From NCBI GenBank assembly GCA_009741485.1, contig CM019229.1:1770203-1834202 (forward strand): a DNA stretch of 64,000 bases, given 5' to 3'. The position numbers and the translations under genes are program-made. The DNA is from Malurus cyaneus samueli (lineage: Eukaryota; Chordata; Aves; Passeriformes; Maluridae). Below are positions 11,157 to 22,411 of this stretch, in pieces (position 1 is the first letter of the stretch; the number at the start of each line of letters is the position of its first letter). Under the pieces are notes generated by a model, which did no database searches, was not told the DNA's origin, and worked only from the letters and a program-made list of their open reading frames with translations.

Positions 11157-11898
11157 GGTGTGCCTGAGGGGTGGGGTGGAGAGAGGGTGTGCCTGAGGGG
11201 TTTGGGATGGAGAGAGGGTGTGCCTGAGGGGTTTGGGATGGAGAGAGGGTGTGCCTGAGGGGTTTGGGATGGAGAGAGGGTGTGCCTGAGGGGTTTGGGG
11301 TGGAGAGAGGGTGTGCCTGAGGGGTTTGGGGTGGAGAGAGGGTGTGCCTGAGGGTTTGGTGGAGAGAGGTGTGTCTGAGGGGGGTGGGGTGTGTGAGGGT
11401 TGGATGGAGAGAGGGTGTGCTGAGGGGTTTGGGATGGAGAGAGGGTGTTGCCTGAGGGGTTTGGGGTGGGAGGGGTGTGAGGGTGGGTGGGAGAGGTGTG
11501 CCTGGGGTTGGGTGGAGAGAGGGTGTGCCTGAGGGGTTTGGGTGGAGAGAGGGTGTGCCTGAGGGGTTGGTGAGGAGGGTGTGCCTGAGGGGTTTGGGGT
11601 GTGCCTGAGGGGTTTGGGGTGTGCCTGAGGGGTTTGGGGTGTGCCTGAGGGGTTTGGGGTGTGCCTGAGGGGTTTGGGGTGGAGAGAGGGTGTGCCTGAG
11701 GGTTTGGGGTGGAGAGGGTGCCTGAGGGGTTTGGTGGAGAGAGGTGTGCCTGAGGGGTTTGGGGTGGAGAGAGGGTGTGCCTGAGGGGTTTGGGGTGGAG
11801 AGAGGGTGTGCCTGAGGGGTTTGGGGTGGAGAGAGGGTGTGCCTGAGGGGTTTGGGATGGAGAGAGGGTGTGCCTGAGGGGTTTGGGGTGGAGAGATG
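11157..11898 (+). repeat. 31-bp G-rich minisatellite, copy D
   Basis: This is the longest of the three arrays, about 24 units. The core is GTGTGCCTGAGGGGTTTGGG plus GTGGAGAGAGG. At about 11576-11680 four or five short units of about 20 bp lack the GGAGAGA segment. It starts about 30 bases after the N gap. The array is open on the minus strand in all frames, which explains a false 416-codon frame at 10744-11994. Confidence 0.92.
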
Positions 11899-14704
11899 GA
11901 TGTGGCAGCTGGGGTGAGACCCCATGGGATGGGCAGGCTGTGCCCACCTGCATGGGAGCAGCGCCGGTTTTTGGGAACGCTTCAATCTGTTCATCCTGAT
12001 GATGCTGATATAACTGAGTCCAAGTTAAAGTTTCTTACATAGCTAGATTTATAAAATAATTCTGTAACCTGAATGATAACATTTTAATACATATAGAACT
12101 TGAATGATGGCTTTTAATACTTACGTGACCTGAATCATAACATTTTTTCAATGTAATAGCCAAATGTAGTTAATAGTTGCTTAATGTTTAAATAAGCAAA
12201 AACTTGCCAGGTGGATAACCTGAAAAATAGATGAGTATAGCTAATTGGGAAACAGCAGGATGAACTAATGAGAAATGGGCAAATGTAAAGCCAGTGAGCC
12301 ACAAGATGAAGAATTGAGACCGGTTAGACCCAGAAGCCCAAGGAACACCATAACTGTGCATGCTCTGAAGGAAAAGTAGAAAAGTTTAAATGCGAAAAAG
12401 ACCTTGAGCATTCATCGAAGAAGACTCCCTACAACCACCTAAATTGGGGAAGGTGTCCCGAATGAGTGTGCTTGAGATTGCCCAAAAGGAAAAGGTGGAG
12501 GGGATGCACCACCACAGAAGTGCAAGTGCAGTACAAAAAAATTATTTAAAACATGAAGTAATCGTATATAAATTAGTTCTGGACAGGTGTATGGTGATGA
12601 TATGCTGACATAGCGATATTAAACAATATTTATTGTATAAATAAGACACTTGACAAAGGTTTTTGAGTTGGGTGGAGAAATCCCCCTCACCTGCAGCGCT
12701 GCAATAAACAAACATCTGCTCTATAGAGGAGCTATATGTGGTATATATGGGGACATCTATAGAGACTGCTCAGTGGGGTTTTCTCCACAGCCCATCTTTC
12801 CAGGCTTCAGTGTTGTTTGTAGTTTGGGAATTGTGCTGATGCTGTGTCCCTGTTGCAGGTGGAAGCCCTGACCCACCAGCCCAGAGCCACCACGGTGCAC
12901 GCAGTGCGGGACTCGGAGCTGGCCAAGCTGCCCGAGGGGGCTCTCATCTCCATCAAGCGCAAATTCCCCCAGGTAAGGCAATTCAAAGCATTTTCCTGTC
13001 TCTCTCAAAGGATGCCTGAGAGGCTCAAGCTCCCCGTTAGCAGCGAGTCCTTGGGATTTTCTGTGGGATTGATGCTGTGAGGAAACGCCGCTGCTCCGAG
13101 CGGCTCCATCGCAGCTTTGCCCCAGCTTTCCTTGCTCTGTCTCCCATCAGTGGCTGCAGCTTTCATGGCAGGGCTGCTCTGGGGGTCTGGAAGGAGCTGT
13201 GTCAAATGCGGATGTGGCAAAGTGGGATCACTCAGTGCTGCTGATGGCAAATGGGAGTTTGGCTTCTAAAATCCCTTTAAAAATGTTATTTATTCCTGCT
13301 CCTCGCCGGGGCTCAGAGTCAGCCCTTGGCTCTCTGTACCTTCATTTCCAGAGCTGTGATATTTGGGGGTTGCTTTCCCTCTTGCTGCTGTTTTGGGTTG
13401 TCAATCCTCGTTGTGCAGCTGCCACATCTGTCTGTGTCCTGAAGACTGGGATTGCTCCCTTTGAATCCATCAGCTCATCCATCTTCTTTAATTCACTTGA
13501 CATTATATCTCTCTCCTGCAAATTTGGAGACTGACGGACTCGAAATTTAATTCTTTTGTCCCTAAGTGCATCAGGGACATTATACTAAGCACTAAATCAT
13601 TGCACTGGCCTTAAAGGCAATTCTTTAATGCTGTTACTTCAAATTATTTCTGATTTTTCATTTTGCTCTCTTTCAAGACATTGATTTTTCTTTTTTACCA
13701 GATTTCTTTTAAAAAATCCTGCAAAAATAATAGACCTAATTTAAATACTTGTATTCTCTTGCTTTCCTAGCACCTGTAATAACTTTTTTTTTTAGTTGTA
13801 CAATATAAAGCCTCTATTCAGGCATTTTCATAGTGCCAAAACTGTGGGGTTTTGTCTGTATTATTGCCAGGAGAATTTAATTATGGCAATAAGTGTTCAG
13901 AAGTTGTGTCAGTGAAAGATAATCTTCCCAGTTTTCCCTGTAATGATTGTTTTCGCTAAAGTGTTTCTCAGCTTCTCTTGGGAATTATTGACTTCTGATC
14001 TGTGGAACTCACTTGAAAAGACCTGTGAGTTTATTCCTCTCTATTTAATGGAAGAGGTTTATGAGCTGGGAGCATTGTCACCTCAAACTGGGGCCATCCC
14101 AAACGTGTGGGATCCACTGGAGCTGCTTTCAGCCATTGCTGTCCTTGTGGCTGCTCCAGAAGGGAGGAGATGACACAGAGAGGATTCAAACCCACCTGTG
14201 TGTGGTGAATTGTTTTAAATGTAACTGGTGAATACATAAACTGTAAATCACCAGTGTTACAGATTGCTTTGAGTTGGAAGGGATTTTAAAATTTATCTTG
14301 GTCCAGAAGGGAGGAGATGACCCAGGGGAGATTCAAACCCACTTGTGTGTGGTGGATGGTTTTAAATGTAACTGGTAAACACATAAACTGTAAATTATCA
14401 GTCACAGACTGCTTGGTGTTGGAAGGGATTTTAAATTATTCCTGTAACACCCCTGCCACAGGCAGGGAACCTTCCCCTAGACCTAGTTGCTCCAAACCCT
14501 GTCCAGCCTGGCCTAAACACTGACCAATGCCTTGAACATGGCTCTGCAGTAAGGCTGGGCTCTAATTCTGCCTCTTTATCTGGGGCATGAATTTATTTCA
14601 GTGTCTCTTCTCTCTCTTTTCCCTTTCTGCCAGCTGGCAGAGTTGTTTTCCCCTGAACAGTGATCTCTGTGGAGCTGTGAATCTCTTTGCTTTGCAGTTA
14701 AAAT
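11899..14704 (+). repeat. Duplicated exon-containing block, second copy
   Basis: This is the counterpart of 7401-10204 and includes the 114-bp exon at 12859-12972. The match ends after GCAGTTAAAAT. From 14705 the sequence continues CTCTCTCATCCAGGTCCC, which is CR1, whereas the first copy continues with about 480 bp of other intron before its CR1. The second copy therefore lacks the counterpart of about 10205-11095. Confidence 0.9.
12859..12972 (+). CDS. PNPLA7: PNPLA7 exon, third cNMP-binding-like domain (second identical copy)
   Basis: This 114-nt, phase 0-0 exon is identical base for base to 8363-8476, with the same acceptor (TGTTGCAG) and donor (GTAAGG). It encodes the same 38 residues, including [17 protein letters not shown]. 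The next exon (25937) also starts in phase 0, so either copy splices to it in frame. I treat one of the two copies as redundant. I cannot tell from sequence alone which one is genuine, or whether this is a real tandem exon duplication. The immediately flanking sequence here has fewer suspicious indels than the first copy. Confidence 0.85.
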
Positions 14705-14830
14705 CTCTCTCATCCAGGTCCCTCCTGTGCTGTTCCCCAGGGCTGGGGCAGCTCTGCAGGTGGGGTCTGACCTGAGCACAGGGCACAGGGGCAGAATCCC
14801 CCCCTCCATTGCTGCCCAGGCGGTTTCTGG
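14705..14830 (-). repeat. CR1 LINE fragment, likely continuation of the CR1 at 10690-11101
   Basis: AGGTCCCTCCTGTGCTG, followed by GCTGGGGCAGCTCTGCAGG and GGTCTGACCTGAGCACAGG, matches the interior of an antisense avian CR1. It begins abruptly, without the 3' portion of the element. That portion sits at 10690-11101, before the gap. Confidence 0.8.
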
Positions 14831-15931
14831 TGCAGATCAGAGAGGAAGGATATGGAGGGAAAGAGAGAATTGAAGAACTGATGGAGCAAAACCATAGAGT
14901 AGAAAGTTTGGAGACAACCAGCACATGCAAAGAAAACTTGAAAGGATTTTACTGGAGAGAAATGTTCGAGCTGGGAGCTCATAAATGGTGTGCAGAGGGC
15001 AGGGGCTGCTTCACTGTTCCCTAAAAAAGGAATCCAGGCATGAGAGGATCAAAAAATGTCCATGACTGGACAGTGTCATGGAGTTGTAAAAAAATACTAA
15101 ACTGTGCTAAAAGAATGCTTCTTGGGGTGAAGAAATCCTGCTGTTGTCCTTGATGCTGGGAAAGCTGCAGCACCAGCTTGTGGCAGCACATCTGAAGGCA
15201 GGGACAGACCAAAGGAAGGGAGTCTGGAGGACAAAGAGGCAGCTGAGTGCTGGTTAGAAATAATGACATAGAAAGGCAAAAACGCCGGGAAAGGTTAAAG
15301 GAAGACATGGCAGCTATTTTCAGATTATAAAGATGTCTTTTGCCAGGAAGGGCAGGAGCTGCTCAGCACATGGGAACAGAATAACTGGGACTGAACTGAA
15401 ATGGCTGCAGTGGGGTGGTGAGAAAAAGCTGATTCTGCTTCCCAGAAAGACTAAAAGGTTGTTACTTGTTTTTATAACCTCTTCTGAAATGAGCAGTGAA
15501 GTAAGGCTTAGACCAAATGAATTCTCTCTGTCCTGTTTTCTTGGCTGTTACTCTAGTGGAGTGATTTATACACAGGGTTTATGATGTTGTTTTCCCCATT
15601 CAAACACAAGTAATGAAGTAATGAAGGGCTAGCAGGTGCCATAGTTCTGAAATAATTGACTGGGTTGCCAGAGCTGCCTGGTTGTTCAGTGGAGTGGTGG
15701 AGGATTTCCCTCTGCAAGGCAGAAAAACACCCATTAGAGGGACAAAAAGCAGCTCTGCCTCCATCAGCTCCGTGCTCCTGCACTGCCTAGTGAGGGTAAT
15801 CGTGGATCTCCCTTGGGGAGTAGAGATCAAATAGTGGTGCTGGTCCTTGAGTCAGGTGGAATCCTCTCTTGGTTCAGGGGAGAACTGCATTTTTTTGTGT
15901 TCCTCTTGGCAACTTCTATGGAGCCTAAATA

Positions 15932-15936
15932 GTGTG

Positions 15937-15967
<31 letters not shown>

Positions 15968-15968
15968 T
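15932..15968. repeat. (TG)n microsatellite
   Basis: A GTGTGCGTGTATGTGTGTG-type dinucleotide run of about 36 bases has two interruptions near its 5' end. Confidence 0.95.
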
Positions 15969-16036
15969 AACAGCCCAAAAGTGGGCAGTTCCTGAGCTTG
16001 GATTCCCCTCTCAGGTTGTTACCCTTGAGCTTTGCT

Positions 16037-16345
16037 GGAATCATGGAACCACAGAGAATGCTGAGCTGGAAGGACCCACCAGGATCATCCAATCCCACTC
16101 TTGTCCTGCCCAGACCCCCCAAACCCCCCGCGTCCATCCCTGGCAGCGCTGTCCAAACGCTCCTGGAGCTCTGGCAGCCTCGGGGCTGGGACCATTCCCT
16201 GGGGAGCCTGGGCAGTGCCAGCACCCTCTGGGGACACAAGAACCTTTCCCTGATCTCCACCTGAGCCTGACCTGGCCTAGCTCCAGCTGTTCCCAGGCTC
16301 CTGTCCCTTCCCAGGGAGCAGAGATTGGAGCTGCCCCCTCATGAG
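16037..16345 (-). repeat. CR1 LINE 3' fragment
   Basis: The antisense copy starts GAATCATGGAACCACAGAGAATG, then CTGAGCTGGAAGGACCCACC and CCCACTCTTGTCCTGCCCAG. It is a different CR1 subfamily from the CATGGGCAGGGACAC copies. The same subfamily occurs in sense orientation at 18985-19250. Confidence 0.85.
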
Positions 16346-17824
16346 GAGGCTCCAGACAGTTCCTGTGAAGGGTGAAAAACCCTTTAATTTTAGGAGTCAG
16401 TGGGAGGACTCCATCCTGCAGCCTTTTCCCCAGCCATGCCGTGTTTGTAGGTGATCCAGGAAGGGTTCCAACTCTGGAGTGCTTCGTAAGGAAACGCTAC
16501 CTGGTGCGTAAGAAAATTGTAGGACGTGGGTGGTGCTTGCCAGGGAGAGCTGTGTGAAATGAGGGGAATCGTGCTCTGTCAGTCCAGGCAGGAATTCCAG
16601 TTCCTTGAGCTGCAGTGCACAATCTGGAGCAGTGGCATGGCTGATCCTTGGGGAGGATCTGTGTTCCTGCCTCTTGTTCTGTCTCCTGGGCAGCTGCTTT
16701 GAGCCTGGGAGAGACAGGAGCTGCTCTGCTGGGATCTTCTGTGTAACTCACCATGGCTGAAACAGATGGCTGAGCATGGCGAGCCTGACCTCATTTAACA
16801 ACAACAGCCAAGATGTCAGATTTTGTGCCCCAAAAGGACAGATGTTGAGTTCTAGATCCTGCTCAGCCTGCTGAAGCCAAGCTACATTGTCTGGCTTCTC
16901 AGCAAAGCATCCCAACCTCGATTCACTCTGGATGTGCCATCCTAGCCATTCCCAGTGCAGAGTGGTCCATGGTGCCACATTTACTGGTTCTGTCCACCCT
17001 GCTGCCCATGCTGTCCAGCACAGCCCTCGGGGCGCTCTGCCAGTCAGAACATTTGCTCCCTGACAGCCTCTGCGCTCATTTCTGGGGCCGTTCGAAGCTT
17101 CCCAGCCTTGCAGGCGTGGAAAGGAATTGATTCTTTCTATTTTCATCCCTGCCTTTGCTTCTGGAAAGTAGGACAGGGAAGCAGCTCACGATTCCTGGCA
17201 CCGCAAAGCAGCATCGAGGCAGCAGCGAGAGCACAGAAATCTGTGAGCAGATCACAGAGATGTTCCAACAGCGCAGCGGAGCTGGGATCACATTTCCTAG
17301 ATTAGCTTTTCCTCTCATGAGCTGTGTTGGTTTTTAGAATTCTAACTTGGAATTTAGACCTGCTGGTTGCTGATGGAAGTGGTGCCGAGAAACTGCTTGG
17401 GAGCTGTGGGGGCTGAACTGTGAGACAACCTTTGCCGTGCTGGAGATGCGTGCTGAAAAATAGAAAGAGTTTTTCTGCGGCTTTCTTTTAATTCTCTGCA
17501 TCTGCCCTTGGGGTTTAAATATATTCAGAACCTGTCATCCCTCTCCAACTGGAGTTTTGCTATCTTTGTATGAGTATTTGAACCAGAGGCTCTCTGAAGT
17601 GGCTGGAGCCTTCCCCAGGGTTCTCTGCCTTCCAGAGTGAGCTCTGTGATGTGCCCTCTTTTCAAAACACTGCCCACAGGAATTTGGATGGATTGTGCGT
17701 CATGGTTGAAGCTCGGGGTGGCGCTGGGGAATGGGGCAGGAGAGGCTGTGCTTCTGGATTTTTCTGTGTTTGTCCTCCTGGTCCAGTCCAATGAGTGTTC
17801 CTCGACTGGAGGAGGAGTGATGTG

Positions 17825-18266
17825 TGATGCCTTATCCGGCTGCCTGAAACAGAGTGTGGCCAGAACTGAGAGAATCCAAAGCAGTTCTGTTATTGCAGGG
17901 CCTTCAGGGCCATTCAGGGCAGTCCCAGCCCAGCCAGGGGCTGCACCCACAATGGACAATGGCTCACGGCTTTTTCACCCTTTCTCACTTTTGTCCATTT
18001 GCACATCGGGATTTGCTGAATCCTCCAATTGCAGCTCAGCCAATGCAGTCAAAAACTCCAACTTGGCTCCCCCAATTCTCTGTTGTTTCCATCTCTTGGG
18101 GCCTGGCACAGGGAGGTGTCCTTGACTTTGGGGCTGCAGAGGAATTGTTTTGTGTCAAAATGGGAGAGCAGGAGCTCAGCACTGTCTGTGGAGTCTGGAA
18201 TTATCCAGTGAAGAATTCCAGGGTTCCAGAGACGTGGAAATAGAGAAACTGAAATCCTGAGACATC
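17825..18266 (-). mobile_element. Solo LTR of an endogenous retrovirus, variant 1
   Basis: On the minus strand the element starts near GATGTCTCAGGATTTCAG and ends near GGCATCA. The hexamer GATGTG flanks it on both sides (17819-17824 and 18267-18272), consistent with a 6-bp target-site duplication. No internal retroviral genes are present, so it is a solo LTR. Its minus-strand 5' half matches the LTRs at 36911-37340, 52489-52939 and 56973-57405. Its other half matches only 52489-52939. Confidence 0.75.
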
Positions 18267-18984
18267 GATGTGGAAAGGAGAGGAGGAATTCAGTGGGAGC
18301 ACTATGGTCACTGAGTGAGGCAGGCAGGAGGGTGGGGGTTTTCATCAGAGCACCGCTGCCACAATGACGTTTTTTCTTCAAGCCACGATTGATCCCAAGC
18401 GCTGGAAGCTCAAACAGCCCCGGGATAAAGCTGCAGCTCCTCTGTGAGCTTCAGCAGCATTTGAAAAGGTGCCAGCGATTGTTGTGAGCTAGCGCTAAGG
18501 ATTTGCTTTGTCATGGCACTGATCAAACGGCAGAAGTTTCAATCACAGACCCCTTGCTAAGCTCCCCGATTCCAGGACGAGCTGGTGCTTTTCTGATCTG
18601 GGCCCATGTGAAGCTTCAATAACACCCTGGTTTTATTCAAGCTGAGGATCTAATTTACCTCTCCTCCTCCCTTGTCCTTAGAAAAAGCCCTTAGGAAAGC
18701 TGGTGGGGGATAATCTCAGCTCCTGGAAAGAGCTCCCCAGAAGCTGTTCTATAAGTTTGAGTGGGTAAAATGGCTGTTTGCTCTTTTTTACTGCAGTTGT
18801 TTTTGATTTGTGGAACAGAAAACTCTTGGCTGGCCTGTTTTTCAGGGCAGCTCCTTCCCAGGGTCTCTGTGTGACACAAAACTCTTTCACAGGTGCTTTA
18901 ACTCAGTCACATCTGGATGTGATGTTCTGCAATACCCAGCTGTGAAGGCACCAACTGTTATTTAACATATTTAATTTTTCTCTA

Positions 18985-19250
18985 GTGACCAACGACCTGT
19001 GCCAGGGAAGGTTTAGGCTGATATTAGGAAAAGGTTCTTCTGTCCCCAGAGGGTGCTGGCACTGCCCAGGCTCCCCAGGGAATGGTCCCGGCCCCGAGGC
19101 TGCCAGAGCTCCAGGAACGTTTGGACAGCGCTGCCAGGGATGGACAGGGTGGGGTTTGGGGGGTCTGGGCAGGGACAGGGGTTGGATCCATGATCCTGGT
19201 GGGTCCCTCCAGCTCCGGAGGTTCTGTGATGGAGTTCTGTGATTGCAGTC
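18985..19250 (+). repeat. CR1 LINE 3' fragment
   Basis: The sense-strand copy runs GTGCCAGGGAAGGTTTAGG, then GGATCCATGATCCTGGTGGG, and ends with a GTTCTGTGATGGAGTTCTGTGATT tail-type motif. It belongs to the same subfamily as 16037-16345. Confidence 0.85.
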
Positions 19251-19805
19251 TAGGGCTGACCTTTTAAATTACTGAAATTTTAAAAGCTTAACTAGAAAGT
19301 ATCTGATTTTCAGATTTCAGAGTCCCTGGAGAGAGTCCCCTGCTCACCTCCAAGGCTGCATCATTCAGGTCTGCTGGGTCTGGGTGATGGTGGAGGATCC
19401 AGAGGAAATCCACATTCAGCTTTGTAGGGCTGCCCCATCTCTTGGTTTCACGCCATGTCAGGTTTATTCCAGCAGCCCAGGCTGTTGTGCTAGCCCAGGA
19501 GCCTGCAGGGAGACAGTGCTGATAGGGCTGGTGATGCTCCCAGGGCCTGGCCTTTCCTTCCTTGCACAGGAGCTTTAGTTTAAAATCACATTCAATGAAA
19601 GCTCAACTGTGCTGCAGGATGGGGCTGTGGTGATTAATGTGTGATTTAGTTTGGGGTTTATATATTTCATTCTTATAGTTTTTATAAATGCTTATTCTAT
19701 TGTAGCTAAAAGGGATTTGTAGAACTCAGGGCCTTCCATCAGTGAGTTTTTGCTGTGAATTTGGATATTGGTGTTGATTTTGTGAAATTTTTCCCTGTTT
19801 TAGAA

Positions 19806-20117
19806 TTCCAGACTGGTTTGGTTTGGAAGGACCTCAAAGCCCATCCAGTGCCACCCCTGCCATGGGCATGGACACCTTCCACTGTCCCAGATTGCTCCAA
19901 GCCCCAATGTCCAGTCTGGGACTGCCAGGAATCCAAGGCATCCACAGCTTCTCTGGGCACCCTGTGCCAGGGCCTCCCCACCCTCCCAGGGAGCAATTCC
20001 TTCCCAATATCCCATCCATCCCTGCCCTCTGGCACGGGTAAGGCATTCCCAGTGTCTTGTCCCTCCAGGAGAGGACATTTCCTCTCCACATTTCTTGTAG
20101 GCTTCCTTCTGGTATAA
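19806..20117 (-). repeat. CR1 LINE 3' fragment
   Basis: The antisense copy starts CCAGACTGGTTTGGTTTGGAAGG and contains CATGGGCATGGACACCTTCC, TTCTCTGGGCACCCTGTGCC and a TCTCCACATTTCTTGTAGGC end. Confidence 0.88.
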
Positions 20118-21052
20118 TTTTCACTCACTCTGAAGTTACCTAAGATGGGAACAAGCTTTGTGTGGAATAGTTGTCTATCAGCAAATAATCAATTTGTCAG
20201 GCAATCCATAGTGCATTCACAGAGCGAAATAAATATCCATAGGAAAATATTTTCCAACTGAATTCTCGTGAAAATCAGTTTCTAAAGAGCTTTTTGTCAA
20301 GCAACTCTCAAGTTTCACAGCTGAAGAGGAACAAAAGCTTTAAGCAGAACCCAGCCTTGGAATATTAGCAGGGGTGGGGAATAGTGTGAAATATTTGAAA
20401 GGATTACAGGAAATGCAGCACTGCAGAGTGCCTGTACCCTCTTGGTGTGGGAATTGCAGTGGCTGTGCTCTGATAACCCCTCAGAGCCAGGGTGGGTGCA
20501 GCGCTCAGCTCTGGGCTGGCACCATCAGCAGCAGGACTGCAGTCCTGCCTGGCCACATCCTGCTTTGGAAACAGCAGTAAATCATCTTAAAGGAAGGAAA
20601 TGCAGCCCCTTGGGGTGTGGGGCTCAGGTCTTGCCCTGTTGTGAATGCAGAGTCTGCAGGTCTGGGCAATAATTGAACATTAGTTAAGCTGAGGGAAAAT
20701 TAATGGTTTCCTAGAACCTTCTCTGTAGCAGATGCAGAACAGACTGAATTAGACAGGAGAGATCTGGGGGATCTCGGGGTGTTGAGAGGGCCTGAGTGGG
20801 TCTCACTGGGGTGAAGTGGATCCAGAAACAGCCAGGAAGACAAGATGTTTGCAGGTAGATGAGGTGGTGAGCTGGGTCAGAGAGGTGGAGCTGTGCTTGG
20901 GGAAGAGCTCTCCAACACCATTTGAGAAAAAGAAACTCTTTGTCCTCTTTTGCCCTGCACAGAAATGTTCTGGGGAGTTCATCTGGGAAGGGGAGTGGGT
21001 GGCAGGAGGAGGAGGAGGAGGAATGGTTATTTCCTTTGTAAAATGTCTCGTC

Positions 21053-22000
21053 TGAACACCCTGCTCTGGGCCAGGGATGTGAGCTGGTATTTGCTGTGGT
21101 ACCTGTGGGACCAGGAGGAGTTTTAGAGCTTTTGGAGAATGGCATTGATGCACCTGGAGCCCCAGGTAGCTTTTGAGATGGAGATTTGCTCAGTTTTTTA
21201 GATCTGTAGGGTGAGATTTTGTCCTTCTGGCCTGAAAACTTTTGCATCAGCTCAGGAGAATGGGGTTTTGTCTGCTTTGGGGATATTTTTGATGGGGAGC
21301 TCAGTCACCTCGCTGATCCAGGCAGACCCCACAGCTCCAGCCTCGCTCCATGAGCCCCTGTAATGCCTGTTCAGGTGCTGTGTGACCTCCCTGAACCACC
21401 TGCCAGCCTGGGCAGGGAGCAGCTGTGTCCCTGTCCCACTTTTGGGGGGGCAGCTCTGAGCAGACCTGTCCTGACAGCCAAGTGCCCAACCCATGGCTCT
21501 GCTGCTCGTTAGTGTCATGGTCATTAACTGTGATTAACCGAGCCGGGTGCACTCACTGCCACTGCTCCTCATCATGGGGAAGGATTAATTCACCTTCATC
21601 CCCAGTTAAACCGAGCTCAGCTCGTCCCCAGCACAGAGGCCCGAAAGCTGTGTTTGCTTTACAGGCAATTAACGATCCTCGCCTAATTGAGGAGCCTCCC
21701 GGTGCTCTTCGATCTGCCTGGGCTCAGGCTCGCTGCCTCCTTGCACGTTTTTCTTCAAGCCTTACACCTTCAATCCTGAACACCCTGCTCTGGGCCAGGG
21801 TTGTTAGCTGACATTTGCAGTGGTGTCTGTGGGACCAGGAGGGGTTTAAGGGCTTTTGGAGAAGGGTGTTGATGCACCTGGAGCCCCAGGTAGCTTTTGA
21901 GATGGAGATTTACTCTGTTTTTCAAACCTGTAAGGTCAGATTTCCAGCCTGAAAACTTTTGCATAAGCTCAGGAGAATGGGGTTTTTTGGGTTGCTGCCT
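21053..22000. repeat. Pair of 220-bp direct repeats
   Basis: The segment from GAACACCCTGCTCTGGGCC to CAGGAGAATGGGGTTTT occurs at 21053-21270 and again at 21778-22000, at roughly 85 percent identity by eye. The 507 bp between them are unrelated. It could be a local duplication or two insertions of an unrecognised dispersed repeat. Confidence 0.75.
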
Positions 22001-22411
22001 CCATGCACATTTTTCTTTGAGCCTTACACTGAAGCTGCCTGCTGGTGTGCCAGGAGTTGGCAGGGCTGGCTGGCTGGGTGCTGGCAGAGTCTGTAACATC
22101 CAGGCTGTGCCCTAGAGATGAGCACAGCAGGCTGGGAAGGCTATCCAGCCCCGGGTGATGGTGACATCCTGGGAATGAGGGAGTTTTGCTTGTGCAGATG
22201 TCTGGGAAGCATTCTGGGCTCCTCTGGCACCGCACTTGGGAAAGGCTGGCATTTGCAGAAGGCTCTGGGAGAAGCAGTGCCCAGGCTGTCCCTGCTTGGG
22301 GCAGTGCTGGGGCTGCACTCCCAGAGGGTGGGAACTCACTGTGTCCTCCAGGTCAGTTCCTGCCATGCCCCTCTGCCCAAACCCCACTCACTGCCAATTC
22401 CCAGAGCTTCC

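Larger units (their letters stand above)
8477..12858 (+). other. PNPLA7: Sequence between the two copies of the duplicated exon
   Basis: If the assembly is correct this is an intron. It holds the end of the first duplicated block (to 10204), unique AT-rich sequence (10205-10685), an antisense CR1 (10690-11101), a 25-base N gap, the minisatellite of copy D (11157-11898) and post-satellite sequence. No other exon is visible. Confidence 0.6.

Noticed and set aside
10744..11994. A 416-codon minus-strand open frame (and similar frames at 1440-2174, 6663-7513 and 10964-11953) rich in Pro, His, Thr and Ser
   Set aside because: They are translations of the 31-bp minisatellite, which has no stop codons on that strand in any frame. 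The largest also crosses the N gap. There is no start context, domain or splice evidence.
20711..21247. A 178-codon minus-strand open frame overlapping one copy of the 220-bp direct repeat
   Set aside because: Low-complexity Ser/Pro-rich content, no recognisable domain, and no supporting splice structure. The paired copy at 21770-22099 encodes a different, shorter frame.
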